A stretch of 64,000 nt of DNA. Origin: Sanderia malayensis. Its lineage: Eukaryota; Cnidaria; Scyphozoa; Semaeostomeae; Pelagiidae. How positions within the stretch are numbered: position 1 is the first letter of the stretch; every line of letters begins with the position of its first letter. The stretch spans positions 62,001 through 126,000 of the forward strand of contig RQOL01000024.1 in assembly GCA_013076295.1 (NCBI GenBank). Direction: 5' to 3'. The notes under the pieces were generated by a model. It was given only the letters and a program-made list of their open reading frames with translations, searched no databases and had not been told where the DNA came from. A program made the translations under genes and the position numbers. Shown here piece after piece: positions 44,801 to 57,558 of the stretch.

Positions 44801-46929
44801 AGCCCAACAATATTAGTATCATTTTATAGAGCATTTTAAAACAAACAAAAGTGTGTAAACATTAGGGCTATAGAATCTGTGTATCAAAGAATTGGAAATG
44901 GAAAATTGGAAAGGTTGGAAAAAATGTTTTTGTCATGATGTCGTCAAGCTGGACTAAAGTTTATGTGATATACTTTTTCAATTCATTTTGAGTTTGGAAT
45001 TACTCCCACGCATGCAAAGTCATGATTCAACACAAAAGAGCATTTGTTTTCAAATGCTCTTTTGTTTTCAAATGCTCTTTTGAGTTGTACGTGTTTTGTT
45101 AAGATCTGGTCGATATAAGTCTTATTGGTCCCAAGATGTGACATAGGCAATGACTGAGGCAAACTTCCTTTCCAAATTGTTGTCCCATTTTTGATTTTGA
45201 TACCCATACTTACCAGCAAAATGTTTAACAGGCAGAATCCTGGCTACCCCATTCGCTCGATTTTTGTGAGAATTTCCCTTTCTAATGTCATTTTGAGCAC
45301 TTGATTTTCTCTTTTACCATTCTCATTGTGTAATGCATTATGTCAGTATATTTTTAGTCTTGCATCGTGATCATAGTTTCATAATCCCTTCCAGAAATAT
45401 CTAGAATAATTTACTTAAACATTCTGACTTTTATAAATACTCTACAGATAATCTTCCAGTCACTCGGCCGCGCACACTCGAACATCGCATTAATTTAAGC
45501 TTTTGTGTCATCGTGTTCTCTCTTTGTTTAACTGTTTATTATTAGTGAAGTAATAATTGCAATATTTTGACAGGTTGACTCGTTCAGACATTAACTATCT
45601 GCTTCATTCAAGAACCTGGAATCCTACTTACTCACAATCATTGCAGTTAAAATTAAGGTAAAGAGTAGTATAAAATGAAGATGACTTCATGTAAATTAGA
45701 GAATAAGAATTTCAATTACGTTGGGCATCCACAAAGTGTAGGACAGTTTTAGTTTTTTTAATAACAAGATGGATATTTTGTCACGCGTTGTTTTTCGAGT
45801 CGGTTGAAGACGCGGTTTCCCTTGTAAGCAAGCGACTTTTTCCAGTTTCAGTGCACATTATTCGTAAAACAAAACAAGAGCCATTGCCTCGTTTGTTTAT
45901 TTCATACTCACATCTTTCGAAGTAGCCATTCAGGTCTTCAGGTAGTAGATTTTTCAATGGTTTAAACGCATCAATGATAACCCTTGGGCTTCGTGTTTTT
46001 TTTTCAATACGTCCCCTGCCTGACGTTATCTTACACTAGCAGTACAACAATGGTGACCATATAATTGTTTTATATATCGACTCTGCTTTGTAAGGACTGA
46101 CATTTTTGCGAATACGAAATAAAAGCTTTACTCTAGCTGAGGTTTTTTGTGCATATTTTCAAGACGCCTATGTACAATTCTATACCGAGGTACTTGTATG
46201 ATTTTGTCTTATGAATAATTTGATTTTAAATTTGATGATTACGTTTGGTTGTTTGAACAACTTTTGATGTGATCCACATACCACAAATTCAGCTTTACTT
46301 TTTTCAAGTTAATGAACAAGTTATGCAACCTTTTGCAGTTCACGTTATGTAAACGTTCTATTTCATTTGAATCCCCCCTGCACAGTACTGTATCATCGGC
46401 ATATAGAGACAATTTCAGGATCAGTGAGAGAAAAGTGGATATCGTTGGTTATCAGCCCAAAGAAAAGTGACGTTTTTTTCGCATGAGCTGGTATTGCAAA
46501 AAATCAATGTTTGCTTCCTATGGAAGAGATAATAACCTATCCATTGTAATTCCACATTGTCTATCCCACATCGTCTATCCCATGACTTGATAATTTCTCC
46601 AGCAAGGTTGCATGACGTACTAAGGCTTTTCGGGGGTCAATATACACTGCACCAATACATAACCCCCAAATTCAGCCAAAAGTGATATATGGATAGTTTT
46701 ACTGAAATTGATAGGTTTGAACGTGTTTATAAGCATGCTGCGTATAGAATGTGAATATATTTTTTAGTTTTTGAGTTATTCATTGTACAATTTTTGCAGA
46801 AATCGTGACATGGCAGTGATGCGCACTCCCAGGCGCCTGTTTGAACCACATCCATCAACATCAAAGCAAGTCGGTAGGGGAGCTACATCACAGCAAACGG
46901 CATTCCGAAATGGCGACGAAATCTTGTAG
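41855..46929 (+). CDS. Possible three-exon gene for a 90-residue protein, unrecognised
   Basis: Exons 41855-41913, 45574-45657 and 46800-46929 have consensus donors (GTAAGC, GTAAAG) and acceptors (TTTTGACAG, TTTTTGCAG). The phases match (2 to 2, 2 to 2), ending at TAG 46927-46929. ATG 41855 lies in a good context (GGAGATGG) and follows an in-frame TGA at 41837. The product is small, basic and soluble: MEKEKLVQARNETKLKN at the start, LTRSDINYLLHSRTWNPTYS in exon 2, VMRTPRRLFEPHPSTSKQ in exon 3. I do not recognise the family. The first intron hosts a 1.55-kb foldback element and a gypsy protease remnant, the second a LINE remnant. An upstream ORF (41700-41957, other frame) overlaps exon 1. The model rests on phase and splice consensus alone. 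Confidence 0.45.
42234..43787. mobile_element. MULE-type foldback element filled with a 179-bp satellite
   Basis: TIRs 42234-42409 and 43611-43787 (about 176 bp, almost identical) start ACTTTCATGTCCCTGGAACC. The flanks carry a perfect 9-bp duplication, ACAAATCTG (42225-42233 and 43788-43796), typical of MULEs. The interior is mostly a tandem array of a 179-bp unit that itself begins with sequence from the inner TIR (AAACCTGAATTATAGCCA). No transposase is encoded. Confidence 0.88.
42345..43335. repeat. 179-bp tandem satellite, about 5.5 units
   Basis: CAAACCTGAATTATAGCCA recurs at about 42345, 42524, 42703, 42882, 43061 and 43236. Each unit carries CAGGGGGTTCGTCTATAAT and GGCCAAGCCACTCTTCTG. 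The central three units are nearly identical and the outer ones diverged, as expected from unequal exchange. Confidence 0.9.
43790..44019 (+). pseudogene. Ty3/gypsy-type aspartic protease remnant
   Basis: The open frame ends with DSGLLGADIITNFGLMVDIR, which resembles the C-terminal part of gypsy retropepsins (LLGADFLxxFGLxVDxxxxR). The preceding MGMKCSSVFCTDYQCQIEID is weakly compatible with the protease N-terminal half, but the catalytic D(T/S)G is not clear. Following frames to 44610 (SDFWQASKPF and so on) are decayed and cannot be assigned. It lies directly right of the foldback element. Confidence 0.45.
46260..46640 (-). pseudogene. LINE reverse transcriptase fragment, decayed
   Basis: On the minus strand: GAVYIDPRKAL (degenerate FxDxxKAF), LLEKLSSHGIDD, VELQWIGYYLFHRKQT, and after a gap EIVSIYADDTVLCRGDSNEI with the YADD box intact, then LHNLFINLKK. 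Order and spacing match motifs of a non-LTR RT. Motif 4 (GVPQGS) is lost. It lies in intron 2 of the putative small gene. Confidence 0.65.
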
Positions 46930-49300
46930 AAGAAAAGGGATTTTTATAGTCGTTCCTGTGTTGCAGGGGGTACTGAATGGGGAGAGTTACAATTAGTTGA
47001 GGATATTTCACTTCATGAGTAAGTTGATTTTTGATTTTGTTCAAGTTATTAAATTTTCCAAAGTTTCGACGTTGCTTTGATTAGGCCTAGCCAGCCACCT
47101 ACTTCGTGTCAGGCAAAAGATTGTCCTTTGTACGGGTTAATGCACCAACTACCGATTAGTCGCTATCATCTTCTCTATGAAGGAGACTTCTCCGAATTTT
47201 TGAAAAGATTGGCAAGTTTATCAGGACAAATATTTGACCGGTACATCTATCAGAGGAAATATTTGAGCGGCTAAAAACTTGTCCGGTACTGTGTAAAACG
47301 TGGCCCGGACACAGAGTCCAGAAAACATCACGGCCCCACGGCCACTGGCCGGAGGAAGGTTGTGGAAACAAAGAAAAAATTGAGGAAGGTTTGCAAAAAT
47401 TTTGAAACTTGAGGAAGTTCTCAAGACTGTTAACCTTTTCGGATTTCACAACACAGCACAAAAGAAACTGTGTAAAGAAAACCTAATCAACTTTTAGATG
47501 CATTGAAGCCTGAAAACAAGTGCAGGTGCACATATGCACATTACATTGCACTGGATAGGACTTCACTTGTTGATCTTTTGTTTGTGTGGCTGTGCTTATG
47601 ATGCATGATACTGTAGAGAGCCAATAAAGTGTGGAAAAACAACAATAAAATAAGCCTTTGCCTTCACACAATTTGCAATTGAAAAACATTGTAGCATCAA
47701 GTCAAATACTATAATTTATGGACGGACTTTCAAATAGATGAATGAAAAAATTTATCTTGGATTTGAGTCTTTTAATTCTGTGGGTATTGTTGGTAGTTCA
47801 ATGATTAGAGTTCTAATGATTTCACGACCTTTTAATTTTCGAAGTTGGCTGACTGAAGACAATAAGTATGGCTGTTTTCATTCATGCTCAGAACAATTAA
47901 TAGTACAACATACTTGTTACATGGCAGGCATACTGAAGTTTTAGTTTTTAATTCAGCAAAAAACACTGCAGGAAGTCTTAGTCTTGCATAGGGTTCTTTT
48001 CTTTGAACAAAGTACTCCTAGGCCAGGCCAGGAAAGGCAAGCCCAAGCCTGCCTTAAGTGAGACGAACAAGAAGGCCTCTCGCTCTCGTGTCGTGCTCGT
48101 CTCCTCAGCTTTCTTTCGAAAAGTTAGTAGCTGTGAGATGGCTTTTTTCTTGCTGAAGAGATCGGATGAACAATGTCGAAAAGTCGCCATTAGAACTCTG
48201 TCTTGTCTTGGTGTTGTTGTTGTTTGCGGCTTCGTTGTTGCTGTTGTTAATTTGTGTGTTTCTTGATGCGTGGATGGTCGGTTAGAAAATAATTGAGTGG
48301 AGATAGAGTTTTGGGTTAATTTTGTGGCGTTTTTCAGTTTGTGTATGTGATTATTAGATTGAAAAAAAACATTTATATTTGTCGAAATTGTGAGTGGCGC
48401 CTTACAAAAACCCCGCCCATATTTACTGACCACGCCCATTTTTGTTCACCAATTGTGAGGAAGGTTTTTTGGCAGATTTTGTTGGCCGGAGGAAGGTTGA
48501 CAACTTTTCCGGACTCTGCCCGGACACTGTTTCCTCTGTGGCTTTTCTTCAGAGAACAATAGCTGGAAAATAATGGCTTTTTTCAATCTTACGTCGCAGT
48601 GAGCCAATATCACGAAAGTTTATTTTTTCAATTATTTAAAATGGCGCTAATTAACATTGTCAATCAACGAGACGTAAATTATGACATGCTTTTTGAAAAA
48701 TGTCCAAATTAAGAATAGATTGTATATATTTTACAAGCATGAATCATAAACTAGAGTACCAAGATTGCTTGCTATTGATTCATGTAAATGGCATATCATA
48801 AGGCAATCTAACCACCAATGAGGTTGTGAGAACGACCAATATCCTAGAATAATAGTTTTTGCCGAATGAATAAACTCTTAATAATTCGCATTTTGCATTT
48901 TGATAGGTAATTGAAGATCACTTGGAGGATAGTTGGAGAGATTCGAGTGAAAGAAATAGAGGAAAGTTTTTCACGAAAAATTTTTTATAAACAATAATGT
49001 CTATAGATATTATAACTATTTTCAGGTTTTATTTACATTTTGTAAATTTTCATTCATAATAAAACGTTAGGGCTTGTTTGGATTTTTGGGCAAGAATATA
49101 GGGATAGGTTGAATGAAAACAAATAAAGAGTAATCGTAAAGTAATAAATTAACAGTTAGGATATGCAAGGAATTCTCTTCTAGCTATAGGATAATCAAGT
49201 TAGGCTAATTTAAGGAAGCGCACATTTATTTTAGGATAGAAGCGCTGTAAAATAGCGTAACAATGTAATTAGATTAAAAGGAGGTTGGGATGGGGTAGAT
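46930..49300. other. No firm gene; GGCCGGAGGAAGG repeats
   Basis: The words GGCCGGAGGAAGGTTG and CCGGACxCxG occur at 47280-47360 and again, partly inverted, at 48485-48540, suggesting ends of an unrecognised repeat. A 42-codon ORF at 48138 (MAFFLLKRSDEQC, then a Val/Leu-rich segment) has a good start context but no other support. Confidence 0.3.
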
Positions 49301-52300
49301 GTGGGTGGTTTAAACTGGGGGGTAGGGCTGCTGCAATGGCTGTGGGAATAAACCCCTGCAGTCATTGTAGCCCATGGCCGTAGGGAACCTGTGTCGCTAC
49401 AGTCGCTGGTTTGTCCCGGACGCTCTGTTCCGTGAAAGGTGGGAGGAAGTAAAACAAATTTTTAAAATATCCCGACCTTGTCCGCCATGCCAAGTTCTGT
49501 CCTGCTTCTTGCTGTTGTCTACCTTGCTTTGCCATATGATGTCATGTGCTCATGGTCCCCTATCTGACTCGACCAAGTTGCCATGTCCTTCGAGGACGGC
49601 TCTATTCCCAATAGATGAGAAAATGATGTGGCTATATTACGTTACTCAAACACAATGCATCATTGTCACAATCTATATCCAAGCTCATTAGTCCGAAATA
49701 ATACGTAACAAAACAACTGGCTGTGGGGCATGTTACAAATCAACAAGACCCTGAAATATAACTGTCAAAGTCAGAAAACGTAACCTGTTCACATATTAGC
49801 CAAACGTTCCTAGTGCCTCAAGTTTTGAAAGTAATGCAACCTCCTTTTGATGTGATGAATGTGAGGCGAACTATTCATGAGAGCATTAAGCATTGCCCCC
49901 GCGAAGGCCATAGCGCCATTGCATTTACTGCACCCCCCAGGCCGTATCATCATTATTTGATCAGGCGAATGGCTGAACATCACAATACAAAAGCGAGGAC
50001 CATATATATTTTAGCCCATTTCAGTACGAAATAATCCACGTCAAACAAAAATGAATTTATTTTGTGCAAAAAAATCAAACTTATTTATGAATTAAAAAAT
50101 AATAAAAAAGGATGACGTTGTAAAAAGAAAATGTTTCAAAACTTGCAGGATAAAGATATTTTTAAGCTTCCAAACCCTTTCTGGGATATATTTTTAGTAG
50201 TTGTAGACAGTTTTTTACTTCCGACAGCAAAAAATGGGGAATGTGCTTTGTATATAATTTTACTCCGTCTGTCCCCAATACCCTGCAATCTCTGAAACAT
50301 TGCCCGTAAAAGGAAAGATGCACTGAACTAACTATATAAATAGTGCTTTACTAATAAGAAAGAAATTAAAAGACATTCTTAGTAATATAGAAAATGTGTG
50401 AGAATAATGATTAAAATAACTTTTAATAAGATAAAACAAAAGAAATATCCCCATACGTCCTTTATTTTATCTTTCCAAACTATATAATGTAATAAACTAT
50501 AGCATTCAATACCTCATAACAAAAAAGCAAATTCTACGCTGTGTCTTTTCGGTGCTAGTGTTAAATGACTGGCACTAAAGCAACCAGAAATTATTGCTAG
50601 AGCTTCTGAATGAAAACCCAGCCGAGAAAAACTGAAGATACTTTGACTAAGAGCTGCTATTACCTTTATGTCTAACTATTGGTCTTAGGCTGTCGGCTGG
50701 CAAGAGTCATTCAATAAGTGCAAGAAGCAACTACAAAACTACTTGCTACAAATTACAGGAAACAAAAGCATTAAATCCAGTCTAGCTAACACTGTACATA
50801 CAAAAGACACCACTATAATCTGGTTAAAGACCTAAAATACAGCACTAAAAAGACCTCAACAATAGGATCAGACCAAGTGCATCAATTGAAGTTGACATAA
50901 TACGACTCTATTTTCAAATACCATAAACATTCAGTTTCAAATAAACATGATATCACTTCTGCGATCACTGCTATAACTCCTACTAACTTACGGAAACTTT
51001 ATCACCTCCATAACAAATGCCCAGGTCTACAGTGACAACAAAAAATACTACTACCAAACTATTACCCAAACTAATGCCATCAAAACTACAGATAAGCATT
51101 AAACGGAGAGCTCATTATCTAGTTAACTGCAACTCAAATCTGTCTGCAATTACTTTCTATCTAAAACTAGCATTTAATAAGAAGTAAATGATAATATGGG
51201 AAAAATAAATCAAAATATTATAATCTTCAAAGATTTGTAAATTAAAAAATTTCAGCATTGCACAAAACAATTCGTTTGAATCGGCGGATTGCAGCCTAAT
51301 GGGAAGCCCCGGGTATAAAGGATTCGGAGTACAAGCTTTTGCGTAAATGATGTCAGAGCAGACCGATATCAAATTCAGCGACCCAGGCTTCAACTACGAT
51401 GACGCGTACAATGCTTAATACATCTCCTAGTTTTAGATGCGAACAGATCACAATTCTCCTCCTCATCGAGAAATACTCCACAGAGATGAAAATAAATAAC
51501 AGCCCCAAGCCTTTTAATCCCAGTCCTTAGATTGTTAGAAGCTTGGATATTCATGTGACATGAGAACATTATAAAAGAGCAACATTAATATAGACACGAA
51601 CATTTTCTCACCATAAGAATAGAGCCGCAACATGACAACAAGGTTGAGCCAGAATCAGAGACCATGAGCCATGAACACCATACGACGCAGCAAGGTAGTC
51701 CAACAGCAATCCACAGGACCAGAACTTGGCACGGCGGACAAGGCCGGGCGGCGTACATTCACGAAATCTACAAGAAAAATATTACAAAATTATTAAAATA
51801 AAAAATGTAAGAAAAAATGTCTATGAATATAAAAAGAATGTTCATCTCGTCCTTTTTCTTTCAATACCCAAAGTCTTCAATAAGCTTTTATCTTCATTAT
51901 TCTGGATGTTCAACTGTAATCTTCATTCCCAAAGCCAAAGAAAAACCTAAAACAAAAGAAAGGGTTGTAAGGTCTTCTTCATATTGTCAATTGTTATCTA
52001 CATATCAGAATCTTGGGGTTGAAAGGAGATGACTCAAATACGTTACTCTTCTTTGAAAATGACTGTCTGAAAAATTTAGTTGATAAATGTAGTCCAATTA
52101 CGAAAGGAGGGCAACAAATTACAGAGCACGCACTAGATAGATCCACAAAATGTTGTTCCAATGAGATACGTTCTGGTTTGCAGTTGCCAATTCTAACATC
52201 GGAACGGAAAGCGATTAGCTGAAAACACTATGTGAAGACGAAAGGCGCAAAGATCTGACCACAGGTCATTTGTAATGAACTACGTTTCAGCAAGAGATAT

Positions 52301-55300
52301 CAGCGAAATTCTGCCAAGATTATAGGCCTACTTAAGCAGATTACTTTGCATAGCTTTACAGTGAACATTATATATCATATATATACTACAATTGAAATGC
52401 CAATGAAGTCACAAGAAATGCATTGGTTAGATTTTAGAGAAAGTAATGATAAATAAAACTATACATACATAATAAAGAATCCACCGGATCCTGGTTATAA
52501 ATTTGAGCTCATACATCTTCAGGATTTCTTATGGAAACTTTCTCTGCTTTATATTGTTCTCTCTTTATGTGCCATTTCCTTTCAAGATGTGGGCAATCGT
52601 GGCTTTCCACAGCTTCATTTCCTTTGTTCTTTTTAGCAGTTCTTGTTCTTTCATTCCCCCTCTTTGTCCTGTAATCTTCAAACTGTGCATTGCCATGATT
52701 GTTCTTGGGAGGTATAGTGGAGTGGTCTCCCGTTGCCTTCTACACGGTGTTTTTATTAAGACACAATCTCTGGTTAGTTGGTCGTTGACTCTTTGAGTTC
52801 ATCCGCCCTTTGAGGGGTCTTGTTTTTAGTCCTGCTGGGTTGCTAACCACCTTCCTCATTTACGCCAAAAGTAGATAGGGATGCCGGTTTAGTCGCCGAC
52901 GACCAAACCATGCAACAGGTAGTACTTGATTACATGTTACCAGTAGCAGGTATGACCTGACCTGATTGTCTTTATATTGTTACTTGCCTAAAATTAAGAG
53001 ACTAACAATTAGAACGAGTGGTAAAATAATGTTCAAATTAAATGTACATAGACAATAAAAGAGGGAAGAATAGTTGCAAAACAAGATATAAGAGCTTAAA
53101 GATGATATCCCATATAAAACAAATCAGGAAAATGAAGAATGAAACAAACCTATTAAATGCAAATACTCTAAAACTTTATTAAGCCCGATGATAAGTTTGT
53201 GATTGATTACACCATAAATGCTCGTAAATTAATTTGCAGTTATTTTACACAAATTTTCTTCTGAAGTTTTTTTTTTAATTTTATGAGGAAGAACCAAAAT
53301 TAAATAAACCGCCTTTCAAGGGGGTCAACAGAGGTTTTAAGGTGGTCCAAAAATTGTTGCAAACAAGCAAGAAACGCTCAGAGCAACATTGCTTCTAAAA
53401 TCAGAAATAGGATGGTAACTTTAGCCAAGCAAGAAAAGTGGAAAACTCTGAAATTTTGGAGCAAGATTCGAGCGATTTGAAGCACATGGTTGATCTAACG
53501 AAAAAAACGGTCAAGGTTTCAAAAAGAAAAATAAAAATAAAAATTCTGAGTCCTTAATCTTGGTCAAAGAGAAAGGCTGCCGAAGAGTTTGAAGCCAAAA
53601 AACATTCAAAAGGCTCGCAAATTAAATTAGAAGAAGTCGCTATTTCACTACATGACTTAATAATTGCCGAAAAGATGGACAAGCATATCATTAATGCATT
53701 GAATGCAATATACATTGATGATGAACATTGTGGACAACTTTTTGGTATAAAATGTGAACAGGGCTAAAAATAATCACATTTCCAAGCAGCTGATTTTAGG
53801 CAATTTGAAAGAGTTTCATGAAATTTTCAAAGAAATAAATTTAGAAATGAATACATGATTTCAAAATTTGTCACATTTAGATCAAGTGATACGTACCTGT
53901 AGAGCCAAAAGGAACTCACTCCGTATGCATTTGCACTATTCGACAGAACTTGAAACTGATACTGGAGGCAGGCAACTCTCTGTGAAAATAATTACAATGA
54001 ATTTATTATTATTAAGTGATTGTTTGCACATGTGTATCATATATATTAATAAATTATCAAATACAGACGTGAAAACTGTCGAGACTACCAAATCAAGGTA
54101 ACTCTAAAGTGAGAATAGAAATAGAAATAGATAATTTTTGACAAAGATTATAATGATAAGTGACTTAGAGCAAGATACCAATGTTGACGAATCAATAACA
54201 TACACACAGAGGGCAAACGATAGAACAGGGCTCGTGTCTATCAAAACCACAGTTGAAAAACTCAAGCTAGATACAAAAACTGCGCATTCTTCTATAACTA
54301 AAGTGCAAGCAAATTACTTAAGGAAAATGGGAAGGGATGAAGTAATTGTGCTAGAAATTCTGCCAAAAATTTTAAGTTTGTCGTGCAAGATGAAACCAAA
54401 AAAAGCACACTTTGCATCCAATGGTAATTTTTCAAAGGTGCACTCAAAACTCTCATCTTGCATCGAGACAATCATGTTTTAAATGGGATGACATGAATCA
54501 TGGTGTCTGCACATGCAATATGAAAAGTTCAACCATGGCACCATGTGGAAGATTTTTGAATTAGTTGCCAGTGGAATATCTTGGAATTTCAAACAGAGAA
54601 TCACTATGCGTTGGGGATTTTCATCACACAGGATCGAGGGAACCCCAAAGGAAAGTCAGCAACGATCCATGGAAGATAAATTTCTGACAGCGCAGACAAT
54701 GTTTGAATAATATAACCAAGAAATTTTGGGAATCAATTTTTCTGTTTGGAGAAATCTAGTGTGACTCAAACAAGAAAAGTAGCGTGTGGGGATGGCAAAA
54801 ATAGTTCCTGAAACATGTAGCATTTGACAATTTGTTCCTTTATCACAAAATGATATTGGTGTCAAGAAAACTCCAGAAGATAATTAAAATTTTGATCATT
54901 AAAATGCACCAGGCTTCAAGGTACTTTGGTTATTAAAGAAAATAGTGGTCCTTAGATACCACCAATTCAGGGCTTTTGAAAATCAATGCTTCTATGCAAT
55001 CCAAAGCAAGAATTTAAAGATGGTATCTTCACAGAAAAGATAAATAAAAAGTAAAGAAAATATACCAGATCTTCTGCACATGAAAATTGCCCTATACTTA
55101 GCCTACTGTCTTAGAGCCATTAGATTAGAGTTATCCTGCCATTAAAGTTTCTGTTTCTTTGGGGTATGACATTCCATTTAAGGAATTTTATGAGGCTTTG
55201 AACCAAAGTTCATGCTTCCTAAAGGCAAGAATAATCAAAATCATTATGATCATATGTGATTCTTATGATATAATAATTCTTAAATCATGTCATAATCATG

Positions 55301-55312
55301 AGTAACTGTTCA
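49301..55312. other. Long AT-rich region, no recognised gene
   Basis: Scattered short ORFs resemble no family I know. At 53500-54480 the + strand has decayed coding-like stretches (SQIKLEEVAISLHDLIIAEK; TVEKLKLDTKTAHSSITKVQ) broken by stops, perhaps an old unidentified element. Nothing else stands out on either strand. Confidence 0.35.
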
Positions 55313-55648
55313 GTTTCATTCACATTCAGATGTGGAATTAGAATCAGATTCAAAAGCATCCACCAATTTGTTATCTATTATAGGTCTTCGAGTTGAGTTG
55401 TAAATATTAAAACACAAAATTAAATTTAGAGTTGAATTATTGACCCCCCCCCCCCTGGCTCGAAAATTCCCAAAAAACCTTTAAAATATGTGATATAGCA
55501 TTGAGATGGCTATAAAGTTGGCTTGGAATTTTAATCTTTAGAGCTGCTGGAAGACTGATGATAGATAACGAATTGGTGGATAGGATAGTGTCGAACGAAT
55601 CTGAATCTAATTCCGAATCTGAATGTGGCTCCATCCAGGGACATTAAA
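55313..55648. repeat. Diverged relative of the 42234 foldback element
   Basis: The left part (GAATTAGAATCAGATTC ... CACCAATTTGTTATCTAT) is repeated inverted at the right (ATAGATAACGAATTGGTGG ... GAATCTGAATCTAATTC). Both ends share the GTCCCTGG/CAGATTCAGATTC and TTGTAAATATTAAAA words of the element at 42234. The interior is a single unit with a C-homopolymer. No clean target duplication was found. Confidence 0.6.
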
Positions 55649-57558
55649 GTGGATGTAGGCCTATTGTATCAGTATATCTTTATTTAGTATATATAACTTA
55701 CTTTATACGCTTCTTCAAGTGACTTTTAGACCTTCAACTCCTCATTCGTGCAGCTTCAAACCGTACCAAACAAGTAAATTTAGATGCATCTGCTATTCTG
55801 TGGCCACATCACATTCTGGCCTGGCTTTGTTCGCTTGCACTTTTCTTTTCATTCTTCCCGCTTGTATGATACGCATGCGCGTCACTAAGACTCACCACCG
55901 TCTCTTCATGTGCCGCACCCTGCTCTCAACTCTATCCCGTGCCAGCATTCCCAGCTCTCAGCTCTTGACCCACATCCCTGTCCAAGATCCATTGCCTTCT
56001 TTGTCTCCTACATGGTCTGTTCCTTCCTGCCCCCCCAAGGAGAGAGGAGGGGTACTTGACAAGTGAAATGACGGACGGGTATGTGGCAAACCTCTCCCTA
56101 CCCTGTGCCCTGTCGCATACAATGTGCGCCAAAAGTACACACAATTCATTGTTCCCAATTCCATATGAAATATATACTTACCCTGTCCCATAATTCTGTC
56201 AATTTTGTTACCCATTATAATACCGTGGCGCTTTAAAATTTTAGGGGAGTGGATACCGGACTTCAGAGACTTATAAGACATTCTGTTTAAGCGGCTAGTC
56301 CGCAGTTATGTTTGGTTGGTTTAGGGACTGGGTCCGAGCTCGGGACACTTCTATCGGACATACGGCACATGTTCGTGGACTTGTGGACTTGTTAGTTTTG
56401 GAGTTTTGTGAAAAATATCGATTTTAGTGAACGAGATTTACGGGAAATATTGTAATTCCCTGGCGACCCTACTGTGAAGGTGTGCCTAGACAAAAATACG
56501 TTGGCTTTTAGAAGCTGGTGTATTTGTTCGGTACAGCGCAAAAATTAGAAAAGGAAGCCCTATCACATAATTTTTACTGTAAAAGGACAACCTGTTCAGC
56601 GGCATCCCAACTGGTCGGTCAAGCATGGAATACGTTACAATACAAATTTGAAAATACCGTATTTATGTACTTGTTCAGTTACACGGAACAACCTCTAATC
56701 GAAAAACCAATCGCTCGAGTAAATACGGTGCCTGATATTGCAGGGCACAACCCAGAAGCCAAAGTGAGCTTAACAACACTCAAAGTCCATTCTCGGATCA
56801 ACTCTCGAATTGAAGATCTACTTTTAAGGCGGCAGACGCAGCGCAGGGGCGCATTTGGGCACCGTATATTAAATTGCCGAGATATACGTTCAAATAACGA
56901 AAAACATTTTGATTATATCATATATTCTTGAAACAATATAACTAAAGGTATAGCTGTTGTTACAAGGAAGAATAAATTAAGATATATAAAACTGCATTGG
57001 TTAAATATGGCTGTGCTAGTTATACAATTACTTTTATACAAATTGATACACACACCACACAAGCAAGTAACTGTACAAAAACGAAATATGTATATTTCCT
57101 GTTTATTGTCATCAACAAGTAAAGTTCTACTAAATCAAAGTAAGGAATACGCAAAGTTTGGTTTGTACTCTATCTACAATTTACACAACACTCGTGAAAT
57201 TAATCACAAACATTCAGAATTATTCCCTTGGATTACATCGTTGACATATAATCAACATCATTCGTGAAGAATCTTAAAATGCAATTCTCAATCTCCCCAA
57301 AGTTTAGCTACGGACTTAAGATGTATTATGCATGCAACATATTGTTTATGCAAACACGGGGTAGTGGGTAGTAGGAAAGCGTTCTCAAAGCTATAAAAAG
57401 ATCATAATTGAAACAAATTGGAGAAACATCTAATAAGTAATTCTCCCGCCAAAATTTTCTTACTTGTGGACCCCAGAAGCTGAAGATATGTATGTAATAG
57501 AAGTATACAAGTGTGGACGTGCTTATAATGAGTAATGCATTTTAAGTCGTAACTGGGC
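55649..57558. other. No recognised gene
   Basis: ORFs at 56518-56931 and 57007-57267 (+) show no known motif. They sit about 300 bp or more beyond the SLC28 stop codon and could be old repeat sequence. Confidence 0.3.

Noticed and set aside
55719..56066. 115-codon ORF, Pro/Ser rich
   Set aside because: No conserved motif, no splice context, overlaps minus ORFs of similar quality.
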